Of a DNA stretch of 64,000 nucleotides, positions 20,001 to 33,292 are shown piece by piece; the stretch's first letter is position 1; each line of letters begins with the position of its first letter. The notes under the pieces were generated by a model, which searched no databases, was not told the DNA's origin, and saw only the letters and a list, made by a program, of their open reading frames with translations. A program made the translations under genes and the position numbers. This DNA is from Embiotoca jacksoni (Eukaryota > Chordata > Actinopteri > Embiotocidae): the NCBI GenBank assembly GCA_022577435.1, contig JAKOON010000159.1, forward strand, positions 1-64,000, given 5' to 3'.

Positions 20001-23000
20001 ACCACTTTGTCCATGTTGTTTATCCCATTTGCCATAGTAGTGATGAAGAAATTTGTTCGTAAACACTTAGTTTAAGCCGTAAAGCAGTTTTATGCTGTTT
20101 TTGAGCTTCTCTCGCTGAGATAAGGCTGTTTTTGAAACATTGTGTTTCCTGTGAAATTGTCCACACAAAGTGACTTGAAACCACTTTGCCCATGTAGTGT
20201 ATCCCATTTGCCAAAGTTCTGAGTATGAAACTTGTTTGTAAACACTTAGTTTAAGCCGCGGCGCTGTGATGCAGTTTTACATTAGGATGAGAAAGTGACT
20301 CTTGAAATGCTGTTTTCTGTGTAATTGCAGACACAAAGTGAAGCCACATTGGCCATGTAGTGTATCCCATTTGCTGATGAAGAAATTTGTTCGTAAACAC
20401 TTAGTTTAAGCCGTGGCACTGTAAAGCAGTTTTATGCTGTTTTTGAGCTTCTCTCGCTGAGATAAGGCTGTTTTTGAAACATTGTGTTTCCTGTCAAATT
20501 GTCCACACAAAGTGACTTGAAACCACTTTGTCCATGTTGTTTATCCCATTTTCCATAGTAGTGATGAAGAAATTTGTTCGTAAACACTTAGTTTAAGCTG
20601 TAAAGCAGTTTTATGCTGTTTTTGAGCTTCTCTCGCTGAGATAAGGCTGTTTTTGAAACATTGTGTTTCCTGTGAAATTGTCCACACAAAGTGACTTGAA
20701 ACCACTTTGTCCATGTTGTTTATCCCATTTGCCATAGTAGTGATGAAGAAATTTGTTCGTAAACACTTAGTTTAAGCTGTAAAGCAGTTTTATGCTGTTT
20801 TTGAGCTTCTCTCGCTGAGATAAGGCTGTTTTTGAAACATTGTGTTTCCTGTCAAATTGTCCACACAAAGTGACTTGAAACCACTTTGTCCATGTTGTTT
20901 ATCCCATTTGCCATAGTAGTGATGAAGAAATTTGTTCGTAAACACTTAGTTTAAGCCGTAAAGCAGTTTTATGCTGTTTTTGAGCTTCTCTCGCTGAGAT
21001 AAGGCTGTTTTTGAAACATTGTGTTTCCTGTGAAATTGTCCACACAAAGTGACTTGAAACCACTTTGTCCATGTTGTTTATCCCATTTGCCATAGTAGTG
21101 ATGAAGAAATTTGTTCGTAAACACTTAGTTTAAGCTGTAAAGCAGTTTTATGCTGTTTTTGAGCTTCTCTCGCTGAGATAAGGCTGTTTTTGAAACATTG
21201 TGTTTCCTGTGAAATTGTCCACACAAAGTGACTTGAAACCACTTTGTCCATGTTGTTTATCCCATTTGCCATAGTAGTGATGAAGAAATTTGTTCGTAAA
21301 CACTTAGTTTAAGCCGTAAAGCAGTTTTATGCTGTTTTTGAGCTTCTCTCGCTGAGATAAGGCTGTTTTTGAAACATTGTGTTTCCTGTGAAATTGTCCA
21401 CACAAAGTGACTTGAAACCACTTTGTCCATGTTGTTTATCCCATTTGCCATAGTATTGATGAAGAAATTTGTTCGTAAACACTTAGTTTAAGCTGTAAAG
21501 CAGTTTTATGCTGTTTTTGAGCTTCTCTCGCTGAGATAAGGCTGTTTTTGAAACATTGTGTTTCCTGTGAAATTGTCCACACAAAGTGACTTGAAACCAC
21601 TTTGCCCATGTAGTGTATCCCATTTGCCAAAGTTCTGAGTGTGAAACTTGTTTGTAAACACTTAGTTTAAGCCGCGGCGCTGTGATGCAGTTTTACATTA
21701 GGATGAGAAAGTGAGTCTTGAAATGCTGTTTTCTGTGTAATTGCAGACACAAAGTGAAGCCACATTGGCCATGTAGTGTATCCCATTTGCTGATGAAGAA
21801 ATTTGTTCGTAAACACTTAGTTTAAGCCGTGGCACTGTAAAGCAGTTTTATGCTGTTTTTGAGCTTCTCTCGCTGAGATAAGGCTGTTTTTGAAACATTG
21901 TGTTTCCTGTGAAATTGTCCACACAAATTGACTTGAAACCACTTTGTCCATGTTGTTTATCCCATTTGCCATAGTAGTGATGAAGAAATTTGTTCGTAAA
22001 CACTTAGTTTAAGCCGTGGCACTGTAAAGCAGTTTTATGCTGTTTTTGAGCTTCTCTCGCTGAGATAAGGCTGTTTTTGAAACATTGTGTTCCCTGTCAA
22101 ATTGTCCACACAAAGTGACTTGAAACCACTTTGTCCATGTTGTTTATCCCATTTGCCATAGTAGTGATGAAGAAATTTGTTCGTAAACACTTAGTTTAAG
22201 CTGTAAAGCAGTTTTATGCTGTTTTTGAGCTTCTCTCGCTGAGATAAGGCTGTTTTTGAAACATTGTGTTTCCTGTGAAATTGTCCACACAAAGTGACTT
22301 GAAACCACTTTGTCCATGTTGTTTATCCCATTTGCCATAGTAGTGATGAAGAAATTTGTTCGTAAACACTTAGTTTAAGCTGTAAAGCAGTTTTATGCTG
22401 TTTTTGAGCTTCTCTCGCTGAGATAAGGCTGTTTTTGAAACATTGTGTTTCCTGTGAAATTGTCCACACAAAGTGACTTGAAACCACTTTGTCCATGTTG
22501 TTTATCCCATTTGCCATAGTAGTGATGAAGAAATTTGTTCGTAAACACTTAGTTTAAGCCGTAAAGCAGTTTTATGCTGTTTTTGAGCTTCTCTCGCTGA
22601 GATAAGGCTGTTTTTGAAACATTGTGTTTCCTGTGAAATTGTCCACACAAAGTGACTTGAAACCACTTTGCCCATGTAGTGTATCCCATTTGCCAAAGTT
22701 CTGAGTATGAAACTTGTTTGTAAACACTTAGTTTAAGCCGCGGCGCTGTGATGCAGTTTTACATTAGGATGAGAAAGTGAGTCTTGAAATGCTGTTTTCT
22801 GTGTAATTGCAGACACAAAGTGAAGCCACATTGGCCATGTAGTGTATCCCATTTGCTGATGAAGAAATTTGTTCGTAAACACTTAGTTTAAGCCGTGGCA
22901 CTGTAAAGCAGTTTTATGCTGTTTTTGAGCTTCTCTCGCTGAGATAAGGCTGTTTTTGAAACATTGTGTTTCCTGTCAAATTGTCCACACAAAGTTACTT

Positions 23001-24271
23001 GAAACCACTTTGTCCATGTTGTTTATCCCATTTGCCATAGTAGTGATGAAGAAATTTGTTCGTAAACACTTAGTTTAAGCCGTAAAGCAGTTTTATGCTG
23101 TTTTTGAGCTTCTCTCGCTGAGATAAGGCTGTTTTTGAAACATTGTGTTTCCTGTGAAATTGTCCACACAAAGTGACTTGAAACCACTTTGTCCATGTTG
23201 TTTATCCCATTTGCCATAGTAGTGATGAAGAAATTTGTTCGTAAACACTTAGTTTAAGCTGTAAAGCAGTTTTATGCTGTTTTTGAGCTTCTCTCGCTGA
23301 GATAAGGCTGTTTTTGAAACATTGTGTTTCCTGTGAAATTGTCCACACAAAGTGACTTGAAACCACTTTGCCCATGTAGTGTATCCCATTTGCCAAAGTT
23401 CTGAGTATGAAACTTGTTTGTAAACACTTAGTTTCAGCCGCGGCGCTGTGATGCAGTTTTACATTAGGATGAGAAAGTGAGTCTTGAAATGCTGTTTTCT
23501 GTGTAATTGCAGACACAAAGTGAAGCCACATTGGCCATGTAGTGTATCCCATTTGCTGATGAAGAAATTTGTTCGTAAACACTTAGTTTAAGCCGTGGCA
23601 CTGTAAAGCAGTTTTATGCTGTTTTTGAGCTTCTCTCGCTGAGATAAGGCTGTTTTTGAAACATTGTGTTTCCTGTGAAATTGTCCACACAAATTGACTT
23701 GAAACCACTTTGTCCATGTTGTTTATCCCATTTGCCATAGTAGTGATGAAGAAATTTGTTCGTAAACACTTAGTTTAAGCCGTGGCACTGTAAAGCAGTT
23801 TTATGCTGTTTTTGAGCTTCTCTCGCTGAGATAAGGCTGTTTTTGAAACATTGTGTTCCCTGTCAAATTGTCCACACAAAGTGACTTGAAACCACTTTGT
23901 CCATGTTGTTTATCCCATTTGCCATAGTAGTGATGAAGAAATTTGTTCGTAAACATTTAGTTTAAGCTGTAAAGCAGTTTTATGCTGTTTTTGAGCTTCT
24001 CTCGCTGAGATAAGGCTGTTTTTGAAACATTGTGTTTCCTGTGAAATTGTCCACACAAAGTGACTTGAAACCACTTTGTCCATGTTGTTTATCCCATTTG
24101 CCATAGTAGTGATGAAGAAATTTGTTCGTAAACACTTAGTTTAAGCTGTAAAGCAGTTTTATGCTGTTTTTGAGCTTCTCTCGCTGAGATAAGGCTGTTT
24201 TTGAAACATTGTGTTTCCTGTCAAATTGTCCACACAAAGTGACTTGAAACCACTTTGTCCATGTTGTTTAT
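17077..24271 (+). repeat. Monomer map, 17077-24271
   Basis: Unit starts: Ap 17077, Bc 17256, Cs 17419, A 17582, Ap 17761, Bt 17940, C 18103, Ap 18282, Ba 18461, C 18624, A 18803, Ap 18982, Bc 19161, C 19324, Ap 19503, Ba 19682, C 19845, Ap 20024, Ba 20203, C 20366, A 20545, A 20724, A 20903, A 21082, A 21261, Ap 21440, Bg 21619, Cx 21782, D 21961, A 22148, A 22327, Ap 22506, Ba 22685, C 22848, A 23027, Ap 23206, Bc 23385, Cx 23548, D 23727, A 23914, A 24093. That is 41 units, and every length is canonical. The Ba at 20203 has gtgactcttg. Confidence 0.93.
21261..23547 (+). repeat. Block A-Ap-Bg-Cx-D-A-A-Ap-Ba-C-A-Ap-Bc, copy 1
   Basis: The second copy is 25835-28121, offset 4,574 bp. The copies diverge upstream (A at 21082 against C at 25656) and downstream, where 23548 is a caaattgac C and 28122 is a plain C. 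Confidence 0.92.
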
Positions 24272-25834
24272 CCCATTTGCCATAGTAGTGATGAAGAAAT
24301 TTGTTCGTAAACACTTAGTTTAAGCCGTAAAGCAGTTTTATGCTGTTTTTGAGCTTCTCTCGCTGAGATAAGGCTGTTTTTGAAACATTGTGTTTCCTGT
24401 GAAATTGTCCACACAAAGTGACTTGAAACCACTTTGCCCATGTAGTGTATCCCATTTGCCAAAGTTCTGAGTATGAAACTTGTTTGTAAACACTTAGTTT
24501 AAGCCGCGGCGCTGTGATGCAGTTTTACATTAGGATGAGAAAGTGAGTCTTGAAATGCTGTTTTCTGTGTAATTGCAGACACAAAGTGAAGCCACATTGG
24601 CCATGTAGTGTATCCCATTTGCTGATGAAGAAATTTGTTCGTAAACACTTAGTTTAAGCCGTGGCACTGTAAAGCAGTTTTATGCTGTTTTTGAGCTTCT
24701 CTCGCTGAGATAAGGCTGTTTTTGAAACATTGTGTTTCCTGTGAAATTGTCCACACAAAGTGACTTGAAACCACTTTGTCCATGTTGTTTATCCCATTTG
24801 CCATAGTAGTGATGAAGAAATTTGTTCGTAAACACTTAGTTTAAGCCGTAAAGCAGTTTTATGCTGTTTTTGAGCTTCTCTCGCTGAGATAAGGCTGTTT
24901 TTGAAACATTGTGTTTCCTGTGAAATTGTCCACACAAAGTGACTTGAAACCACTTTGCCCATGTAGTGTATCCCATTTGCCAAAGTTCTGAGTATGAAAC
25001 TTGTTTGTAAACACTTAGTTTAAGCCGCGGCGCTGTGATGCAGTTTTACATTAGGATGAGAAAGTGAGTCTTGAAATGCTGTTTTCTGTGTAATTGCAGA
25101 CACAAAGTGAAGCCACATTGGCCATGTAGTGTATCCCATTTGCTGATGAAGAAATTTGTTCGTAAACACTTAGTTTAAGCCGTGGCACTGTAAAGCAGTT
25201 TTATGCTGTTTTTGAGCTTCTCTCGCTGAGATAAGGCTGTTTTTGAAACATTGTGTTTCCTGTGAAATTGTCCACACAAAGTGACTTGAAACCACTTTGT
25301 CCATGTTGTTTATCCCATTTGCCATAGTAGTGATGAAGAAATTTGTTCGTAAACACTTAGTTTAAGCCGTAAAGCAGTTTTATGCTGTTTTTGAGCTTCT
25401 CTCGCTGAGATAAGGCTGTTTTTGAAACATTGTGTTTCCTGTGAAATTGTCCACACAAAGTGACTTGAAACCACTTTGCCCATGTAGTGTATCCCATTTG
25501 CCAAAGTTCTGAGTATGAAACTTGTTTGTAAACACTTAGTTTAAGCCGCGGCGCTGTGATGCAGTTTTACATTAGGATGAGAAAGTGACTCTTGAAATGC
25601 TGTTTTCTGTGTAATTGCAGACACAAAGTGAAGCCACATTGGCCATGTAGTGTATCCCATTTGCTGATGAAGAAATTTGTTCGTAAACACTTAGTTTAAG
25701 CCGTGGCACTGTAAAGCAGTTTTATGCTGTTTTTGAGCTTCTCTCGCTGAGATAAGGCTGTTTTTGAAACATTGTGTTTCCTGTCAAATTGTCCACACAA
25801 AGTGACTTGAAACCACTTTGTCCATGTTGTTTAT
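24272..25834 (+). repeat. Three tandem 521-bp Ap-B-C trimers
   Basis: Copies start at 24272, 24793 and 25314, each 179+163+179 bp. This is the cleanest display of the basic trimer. The third copy carries gtgactcttg in its B unit. Single or paired trimers occur throughout the window, for example 19503-20544 and 55704-56224. Confidence 0.95.
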
Positions 25835-26192
25835 CCCATTTGCCATAGTAGTGATGAAGAAATTTGTTCGTAAACACTTAGTTTAAGCTGTAAAGCAGTT
25901 TTATGCTGTTTTTGAGCTTCTCTCGCTGAGATAAGGCTGTTTTTGAAACATTGTGTTTCCTGTGAAATTGTCCACACAAAGTGACTTGAAACCACTTTGT
26001 CCATGTTGTTTATCCCATTTGCCATAGTAGTGATGAAGAAATTTGTTCGTAAACACTTAGTTTAAGCTGTAAAGCAGTTTTATGCTGTTTTTGAGCTTCT
26101 CTCGCTGAGATAAGGCTGTTTTTGAAACATTGTGTTTCCTGTGAAATTGTCCACACAAAGTGACTTGAAACCACTTTGCCCATGTAGTGTAT

Positions 26193-29000
26193 CCCATTTG
26201 CCAAAGTTCTGAGTGTGAAACTTGTTTGTAAACACTTAGTTTAAGCCGCGGCGCTGTGATGCAGTTTTACATTAGGATGAGAAAGTGAGTCTTGAAATGC
26301 TGTTTTCTGTGTAATTGCAGACACAAAGTGAAGCCACATTGGCCATGTAGTGTATCCCATTTGCTGATGAAGAAATTTGTTCGTAAACACTTAGTTTAAG
26401 CCGTGGCACTGTAAAGCAGTTTTATGCTGTTTTTGAGCTTCTCTCGCTGAGATAAGGCTGTTTTTGAAACATTGTGTTTCCTGTGAAATTGTCCACACAA
26501 ATTGACTTGAAACCACTTTGTCCATGTTGTTTATCCCATTTGCCATAGTAGTGATGAAGAAATTTGTTCGTAAACACTTAGTTTAAGCCGTGGCACTGTA
26601 AAGCAGTTTTATGCTGTTTTTGAGCTTCTCTCGCTGAGATAAGGCTGTTTTTGAAACATTGTGTTCCCTGTCAAATTGTCCACACAAAGTGACTTGAAAC
26701 CACTTTGTCCATGTTGTTTATCCCATTTGCCATAGTAGTGATGAAGAAATTTGTTCGTAAACACTTAGTTTAAGCTGTAAAGCAGTTTTATGCTGTTTTT
26801 GAGCTTCTCTCGCTGAGATAAGGCTGTTTTTGAAACATTGTGTTTCCTGTGAAATTGTCCACACAAAGTGACTTGAAACCACTTTGTCCATGTTGTTTAT
26901 CCCATTTGCCATAGTAGTGATGAAGAAATTTGTTCGTAAACACTTAGTTTAAGCTGTAAAGCAGTTTTATGCTGTTTTTGAGCTTCTCTCGCTGAGATAA
27001 GGCTGTTTTTGAAACATTGTGTTTCCTGTGAAATTGTCCACACAAAGTGACTTGAAACCACTTTGTCCATGTTGTTTATCCCATTTGCCATAGTAGTGAT
27101 GAAGAAATTTGTTCGTAAACACTTAGTTTAAGCCGTAAAGCAGTTTTATGCTGTTTTTGAGCTTCTCTCGCTGAGATAAGGCTGTTTTTGAAACATTGTG
27201 TTTCCTGTGAAATTGTCCACACAAAGTGACTTGAAACCACTTTGCCCATGTAGTGTATCCCATTTGCCAAAGTTCTGAGTATGAAACTTGTTTGTAAACA
27301 CTTAGTTTAAGCCGCGGCGCTGTGATGCAGTTTTACATTAGGATGAGAAAGTGAGTCTTGAAATGCTGTTTTCTGTGTAATTGCAGACACAAAGTGAAGC
27401 CACATTGGCCATGTAGTGTATCCCATTTGCTGATGAAGAAATTTGTTCGTAAACACTTAGTTTAAGCCGTGGCACTGTAAAGCAGTTTTATGCTGTTTTT
27501 GAGCTTCTCTCGCTGAGATAAGGCTGTTTTTGAAACATTGTGTTTCCTGTCAAATTGTCCACACAAAGTTACTTGAAACCACTTTGTCCATGTTGTTTAT
27601 CCCATTTGCCATAGTAGTGATGAAGAAATTTGTTCGTAAACACTTAGTTTAAGCCGTAAAGCAGTTTTATGCTGTTTTTGAGCTTCTCTCGCTGAGATAA
27701 GGCTGTTTTTGAAACATTGTGTTTCCTGTGAAATTGTCCACACAAAGTGACTTGAAACGACTTTGTCCATGTTGTTTATCCCATTTGCCATAGTAGTGAT
27801 GAAGAAATTTGTTCGTAAACACTTAGTTTAAGCTGTAAAGCAGTTTTATGCTGTTTTTGAGCTTCTCTCGCTGAGATAAGGCTGTTTTTGAAACATTGTG
27901 TTTCCTGTGAAATTGTCCACACAAAGTGACTTGAAACCACTTTGCCCATGTAGTGTATCCCATTTGCCAAAGTTCTGAGTATGAAACTTGTTTGTAAACA
28001 CTTAGTTTCAGCCGCGGCGCTGTGATGCAGTTTTACATTAGGATGAGAAAGTGAGTCTTGAAATGCTGTTTTCTGTGTAATTGCAGACACAAAGTGAAGC
28101 CACATTGGCCATGTAGTGTATCCCATTTGCTGATGAAGAAATTTGTTCGTAAACACTTAGTTTAAGCCGTGGCACTGTAAAGCAGTTTTATGCTGTTTTT
28201 GAGCTTCTCTCGCTGAGATAAGGCTGTTTTTGAAACATTGTGTTTCCTGTCAAATTGTCCACACAAAGTGACTTGAAACCACTTTGTCCATGTTGTTTAT
28301 CCCATTTGCCATAGTAGTGATGAAGAAATTTGTTCGTAAACACTTAGTTTAAGCAGTAAAGCAGTTTTATGCTGTTTTTGAGCTTCTCTCGCTGAGATAA
28401 GGCTGTTTTTGAAACATTGTGTTTCCTGTCAAATTGTCCACACAAAGTGACTTGAAACCACTTTGTCCATGTTGTTTATCCCATTTGCCATAGTAGTGAT
28501 GAAGAAATTTGTTCGTAAACACTTAGTTTAAGCTGTAAAGCAGTTTTATGCTGTTTTTGAGCTTCTCTCGCTGAGATAAGGCTGTTTTTGAAACATTGTG
28601 TTTCCTGTGAAATTGTCCACACAAAGTGACTTGAAACCACTTTGCCCATGTAGTGTATCCCATTTGCCAAAGTTCTGAGTATGAAACTTGTTTGTAAACA
28701 CTTAGTTCAAGCCGCGGCGCTGTGATGCAGTTTTACATTAGGATGAGAAAGTGAGTCTTGAAATGCTGTTTTCTGTGTAATTGCAGACACAAAGTGAATC
28801 CACATTGGCCATGTAGTGTATCCCATTTGCTGATGAAGAAATTTGTTCGTAAACACTTAGTTTAAGCCGTGGCACTGTAAAGCAGTTTTATGCTGTTTTT
28901 GAGCTTCTCTCGCTGAGATAAGGCTGTTTTTGAAACATTGTGTTTCCTGTGAAATTGTCCACACAAAGTGACTTGAAACCACTTTGTCCATGTTGTTTAT
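26193..29000 (+). repeat. Long-range duplicate block shared with 56404-59211
   Basis: Sixteen units, from Bg through C, occur in the same order and at the same spacing at 56404-59211, 30,211 bp away. The shared content includes the gcagtaaag A unit (28301 and 58512) and the caaagttac C unit (27422 and 57633). Differences include aacgactttg near 27758 in this copy only, and gtgaagcc in place of gtgaatcc in the Bt at 58870. Confidence 0.9.
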
Positions 29001-31416
29001 CCCATTTGCCATAGTAGTGATGAAGAAATTTGTTCGTAAACACTTAGTTTAAGCCGTAAAGCAGTTTTATGCTGTTTTTGAGCTTCTCTCGCTGAGATAA
29101 GGCTGTTTTTGAAACATTGTGTTTCCTGTGAAATTGTCCACACAAATAGTAGTGATGAAGAAATTTGTTCGTAAACACTTAGTTTAAGCTGTAAAGCAGT
29201 TTTATGCTGTTTTTGAGCTTCTCTCGCTGAGATAAGGCTGTTTTTGAAACATTGTGTTTCCTGTGAAATTGTCCACACAAAGTGACTTGAAACCACTTTG
29301 TCCATGTTGTTTATCCCATTTGCCATAGTAGTGATGAAGAAATTTGTTCGTAAACACTTAGTTTAAGCCGTAAAGCAGTTTTATGCTGTTTTTGAGCTTC
29401 TCTCGCTGAGATAAGGCTGTTTTTGAAACATTGTGTTTCCTGTGAAATTGTCCACACAAAGTGACTTGAAACCACTTTGCCCATGTAGTGTATCCCATTT
29501 GCCAAAGTTCTGAGTATGAAACTTGTTTGTAAACACTTAGTTTAAGCCGCGGCGCTGTGATGCAGTTTTACATTAGGATGAGAAAGTGAGTCTTGAAATG
29601 CTGTTTTCTGTGTAATTGCAGACACAAAGTGAAGCCACATTGGCCATGTAGTGTATCCCATTTGCTGATGAAGAAATTTGTTCGTAAACACTTAGTTTAA
29701 GCCGTGGCACTGTAAAGCAGTTTTATGCTGTTTTTGAGCTTCTCTCGCTGAGATAAGGCTGTTTTTGAAACATTGTGTTTCCTGTCAAATTGTCCACACA
29801 AAGTTACTTGAAACCACTTTGTCCATGTTGTTTATCCCATTTGCCATAGTAGTGATGAAGAAATTTGTTCGTAAACACTTAGTTTAAGCCGTAAAGCAGT
29901 TTTATGCTGTTTTTGAGCTTCTCTCGCTGAGATAAGGCTGTTTTTGAAACATTGTGTTTCCTGTGAAATTGTCCACACAAAGTGACTTGAAACCACTTTG
30001 TCCATGTTGTTTATCCCATTTGCCATAGTAGTGATGAAGAAATTTGTTCGTAAACACTTAGTTTAAGCTGTAAAGCAGTTTTATGCTGTTTTTGAGCTTC
30101 TCTCGCTGAGATAAGGCTGTTTTTGAAACATTGTGTTTCCTGTGAAATTGTCCACACAAAGTGACTTGAAACCACTTTGCCCATGTAGTGTATCCCATTT
30201 GCCAAAGTTCTGAGTATGAAACTTGTTTGTAAACACTTAGTTTCAGCCGCGGCGCTGTGATGCAGTTTTACATTAGGATGAGAAAGTGAGTCTTGAAATG
30301 CTGTTTTCTGTGTAATTGCAGACACAAAGTGAAGCCACATTGGCCATGTAGTGTATCCCATTTGCTGATGAAGAAATTTGTTCGTAAACACTTAGTTTAA
30401 GCCGTGGCACTGTAAAGCAGTTTTATGCTGTTTTTGAGCTTCTCTCGCTGAGATAAGGCTGTTTTTGAAACATTGTGTTTCCTGTCAAATTGTCCACACA
30501 AAGTGACTTGAAACCACTTTGTCCATGTTGTTTATCCCATTTGCCATAGTAGTGATGAAGAAATTTGTTCGTAAACACTTAGTTTAAGCAGTAAAGCAGT
30601 TTTATGCTGTTTTTGAGCTTCTCTCGCTGAGATAAGGCTGTTTTTGAAACATTGTGTTTCCTGTCAAATTGTCCACACAAAGTGACTTGAAACCACTTTG
30701 TCCATGTTGTTTATCCCATTTGCCATAGTAGTGATGAAGAAATTTGTTCGTAAACACTTAGTTTAAGCTGTAAAGCAGTTTTATGCTGTTTTTTGAGCTT
30801 CTCTCGCTGAGATAAGGCTGTTTTTGAAACATTGTGTTTCCTGTGAAATTGTCCACACAAAGTGACTTGAAACCACTTTGCCCATGTAGTGTATCCCATT
30901 TGCCAAAGTTCTGAGTATGAAACTTGTTTGTAAACACTTAGTTCAAGCCGCGGCGCTGTGATGCAGTTTTACATTAGGATGAGAAAGTGAGTCTTGAAAT
31001 GCTGTTTTCTGTGTAATTGCAGACACAAAGTGAATCCACATTGGCCATGTAGTGTATCCCATTTGCTGATGAAGAAATTTGTTCGTAAACACTTAGTTTA
31101 AGCCGTGGCACTGTAAAGCAGTTTTATGCTGTTTTTGAGCTTCTCTCGCTGAGATAAGGCTGTTTTTGAAACATTGTGTTTCCTGTGAAATTGTCCACAC
31201 AAAGTGACTTGAAACCACTTTGTCCATGTTGTTTATCCCATTTGCCATAGTAGTGATGAAGAAATTTGTTCGTAAACACTTAGTTTAAGCCGTAAAGCAG
31301 TTTTATGCTGTTTTTGAGCTTCTCTCGCTGAGATAAGGCTGTTTTTTGAAACATTGTGTTTCCTGTGAAATTGTCCACACAAAGTGACTTGAAACCACTT
31401 TGCCCATGTAGTGTAT
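28301..31416 (+). repeat. 3.1 kb block with 44-bp deletion, copy 1
   Basis: The second copy is 32279-35392, offset 3,978 bp (3,977 after a one-base length change). Both start with a gcagtaaag A unit, contain the fused A-A pair, and later contain another gcagtaaag A unit (30536 and 34514). They part at the next B, which is Ba at 31417 and Bg at 35393. Confidence 0.94.
29001..29314 (+). repeat. Fused A-A pair with 44-bp deletion
   Basis: Two A units are fused. The first is cut after cacacaaa at 29146 and the second resumes at tagtagtgatg at 29147. The last 33 bp of one unit and the first 11 bp of the next are missing, so the pair is 314 bp instead of 358. The dyad, the tail and the CCCATTTG start are all lost at the junction. 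Confidence 0.95.
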
Positions 31417-32978
31417 CCCATTTGCCAAAGTTCTGAGTATGAAACTTGTTTGTAAACACTTAGTTTAAGCCGCGGCGCTGTGATGCAGTTTTACATTAGG
31501 ATGAGAAAGTGAGTCTTGAAATGCTGTTTTCTGTGTAATTGCAGACACAAAGTGAAGCCACATTGGCCATGTAGTGTATCCCATTTGCTGATGAAGAAAT
31601 TTGTTCGTAAACACTTAGTTTAAGCCGTGGCACTGTAAAGCAGTTTTATGCTGTTTTTGAGCTTCTCTCGCTGAGATAAGGCTGTTTTTGAAACATTGTG
31701 TTTCCTGTCAAATTGTCCACACAAAGTGACTTGAAACCACTTTGTCCATGTTGTTTATCCCATTTGCCATAGTAGTGATGAAGAAATTTGTTCGTAAACA
31801 CTTAGTTTAAGCCGTAAAGCAGTTTTATGCTGTTTTTGAGCTTCTCTCGCTGAGATAAGGCTGTTTTTGAAACATTGTGTTTCCTGTGAAATTGTCACAC
31901 AAAGTGACTTGAAACCACTTTGCCCATGTAGTGTATCCCATTTGCCAAAGTTCTGAGTGTGAAACTTGTTTGTAAACACTTAGTTTAAGCCGCGGCGCTG
32001 TGATGCAGTTTTACATTAGGATGAGAAAGTGAGTCTTGAAATGCTGTTTTCTGTGTAATTGCAGACACAAAGTGAAGCCACATTGGCCATGTAGTGTATC
32101 CCATTTGCTGATGAAGAAATTTGTTCGTAAACACTTAGTTTAAGCCGTGGCACTGTAAAGCAGTTTTATGCTGTTTTTGAGCTTCTCTCGCTGAGATAAG
32201 GCTGTTTTTGAAACATTGTGTTTCCTGTGAAATTGTCCACACAAATTGACTTGAAACCACTTTGTCCATGTTGTTTATCCCATTTGCCATAGTAGTGATG
32301 AAGAAATTTGTTCGTAAACACTTAGTTTAAGCAGTAAAGCAGTTTTATGCTGTTTTTGAGCTTCTCTCGCTGAGATAAGGCTGTTTTTGAAACATTGTGT
32401 TTCCTGTCAAATTGTCCACACAAAGTGACTTGAAACCACTTTGTCCATGTTGTTTATCCCATTTGCCATAGTAGTGATGAAGAAATTTGTTCGTAAACAC
32501 TTAGTTTAAGCTGTAAAGCAGTTTTATGCTGTTTTTGAGCTTCTCTCGCTGAGATAAGGCTGTTTTTGAAACATTGTGTTTCCTGTGAAATTGTCCACAC
32601 AAAGTGACTTGAAACCACTTTGCCCATGTAGTGTATCCCATTTGCCAAAGTTCTGAGTATGAAACTTGTTTGTAAACACTTAGTTCAAGCCGCGGCGCTG
32701 TGATGCAGTTTTACATTAGGATGAGAAAGTGAGTCTTGAAATGCTGTTTTCTGTGTAATTGCAGACACAAAGTGAATCCACATTGGCCATGTAGTGTATC
32801 CCATTTGCTGATGAAGAAATTTGTTCGTAAACACTTAGTTTAAGCCGTGGCACTGTAAAGCAGTTTTATGCTGTTTTTGAGCTTCTCTCGCTGAGATAAG
32901 GCTGTTTTTGAAACATTGTGTTTCCTGTGAAATTGTCCACACAAAGTGACTTGAAACCACTTTGTCCATGTTGTTTAT

Positions 32979-33292
32979 CCCATTTGCCATAGTAGTGATG
33001 AAGAAATTTGTTCGTAAACACTTAGTTTAAGCCGTAAAGCAGTTTTATGCTGTTTTTGAGCTTCTCTCGCTGAGATAAGGCTGTTTTTGAAACATTGTGT
33101 TTCCTGTGAAATTGTCCACACAAATAGTAGTGATGAAGAAATTTGTTCGTAAACACTTAGTTTAAGCTGTAAAGCAGTTTTATGCTGTTTTTGAGCTTCT
33201 CTCGCTGAGATAAGGCTGTTTTTGAAACATTGTGTTTCCTGTGAAATTGTCCACACAAAGTGACTTGAAACCACTTTGTCCATGTTGTTTAT
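32979..33292 (+). repeat. Second copy of the 44-bp deletion fusion
   Basis: The breakpoint (33124/33125) and neighbours match the fusion at 29001, at an offset of 3,978 bp. It arose by duplication of a larger block and serves as a tag for it. Confidence 0.95.

Larger units (their letters stand above)
24272..32278 (+). repeat. Monomer map, 24272-32278
   Basis: Unit starts: Ap 24272, Ba 24451, C 24614, Ap 24793, Ba 24972, C 25135, Ap 25314, Ba 25493, C 25656, A 25835, Ap 26014, Bg 26193, Cx 26356, D 26535, A 26722, A 26901, Ap 27080, Ba 27259, C 27422, A 27601, Ap 27780, Bc 27959, C 28122, A 28301, Ap 28480, Bt 28659, C 28822, A 29001 fused to A 29147, Ap 29315, Ba 29494, C 29657, A 29836, Ap 30015, Bc 30194, C 30357, A 30536, Ap 30715, Bt 30895, C 31058, Ap 31237, Ba 31417, C 31580, Ap 31759, Bg 31937, Cx 32100. 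That is 46 units. One-base length changes occur at 30715, 31237 and 31759. Confidence 0.92.
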
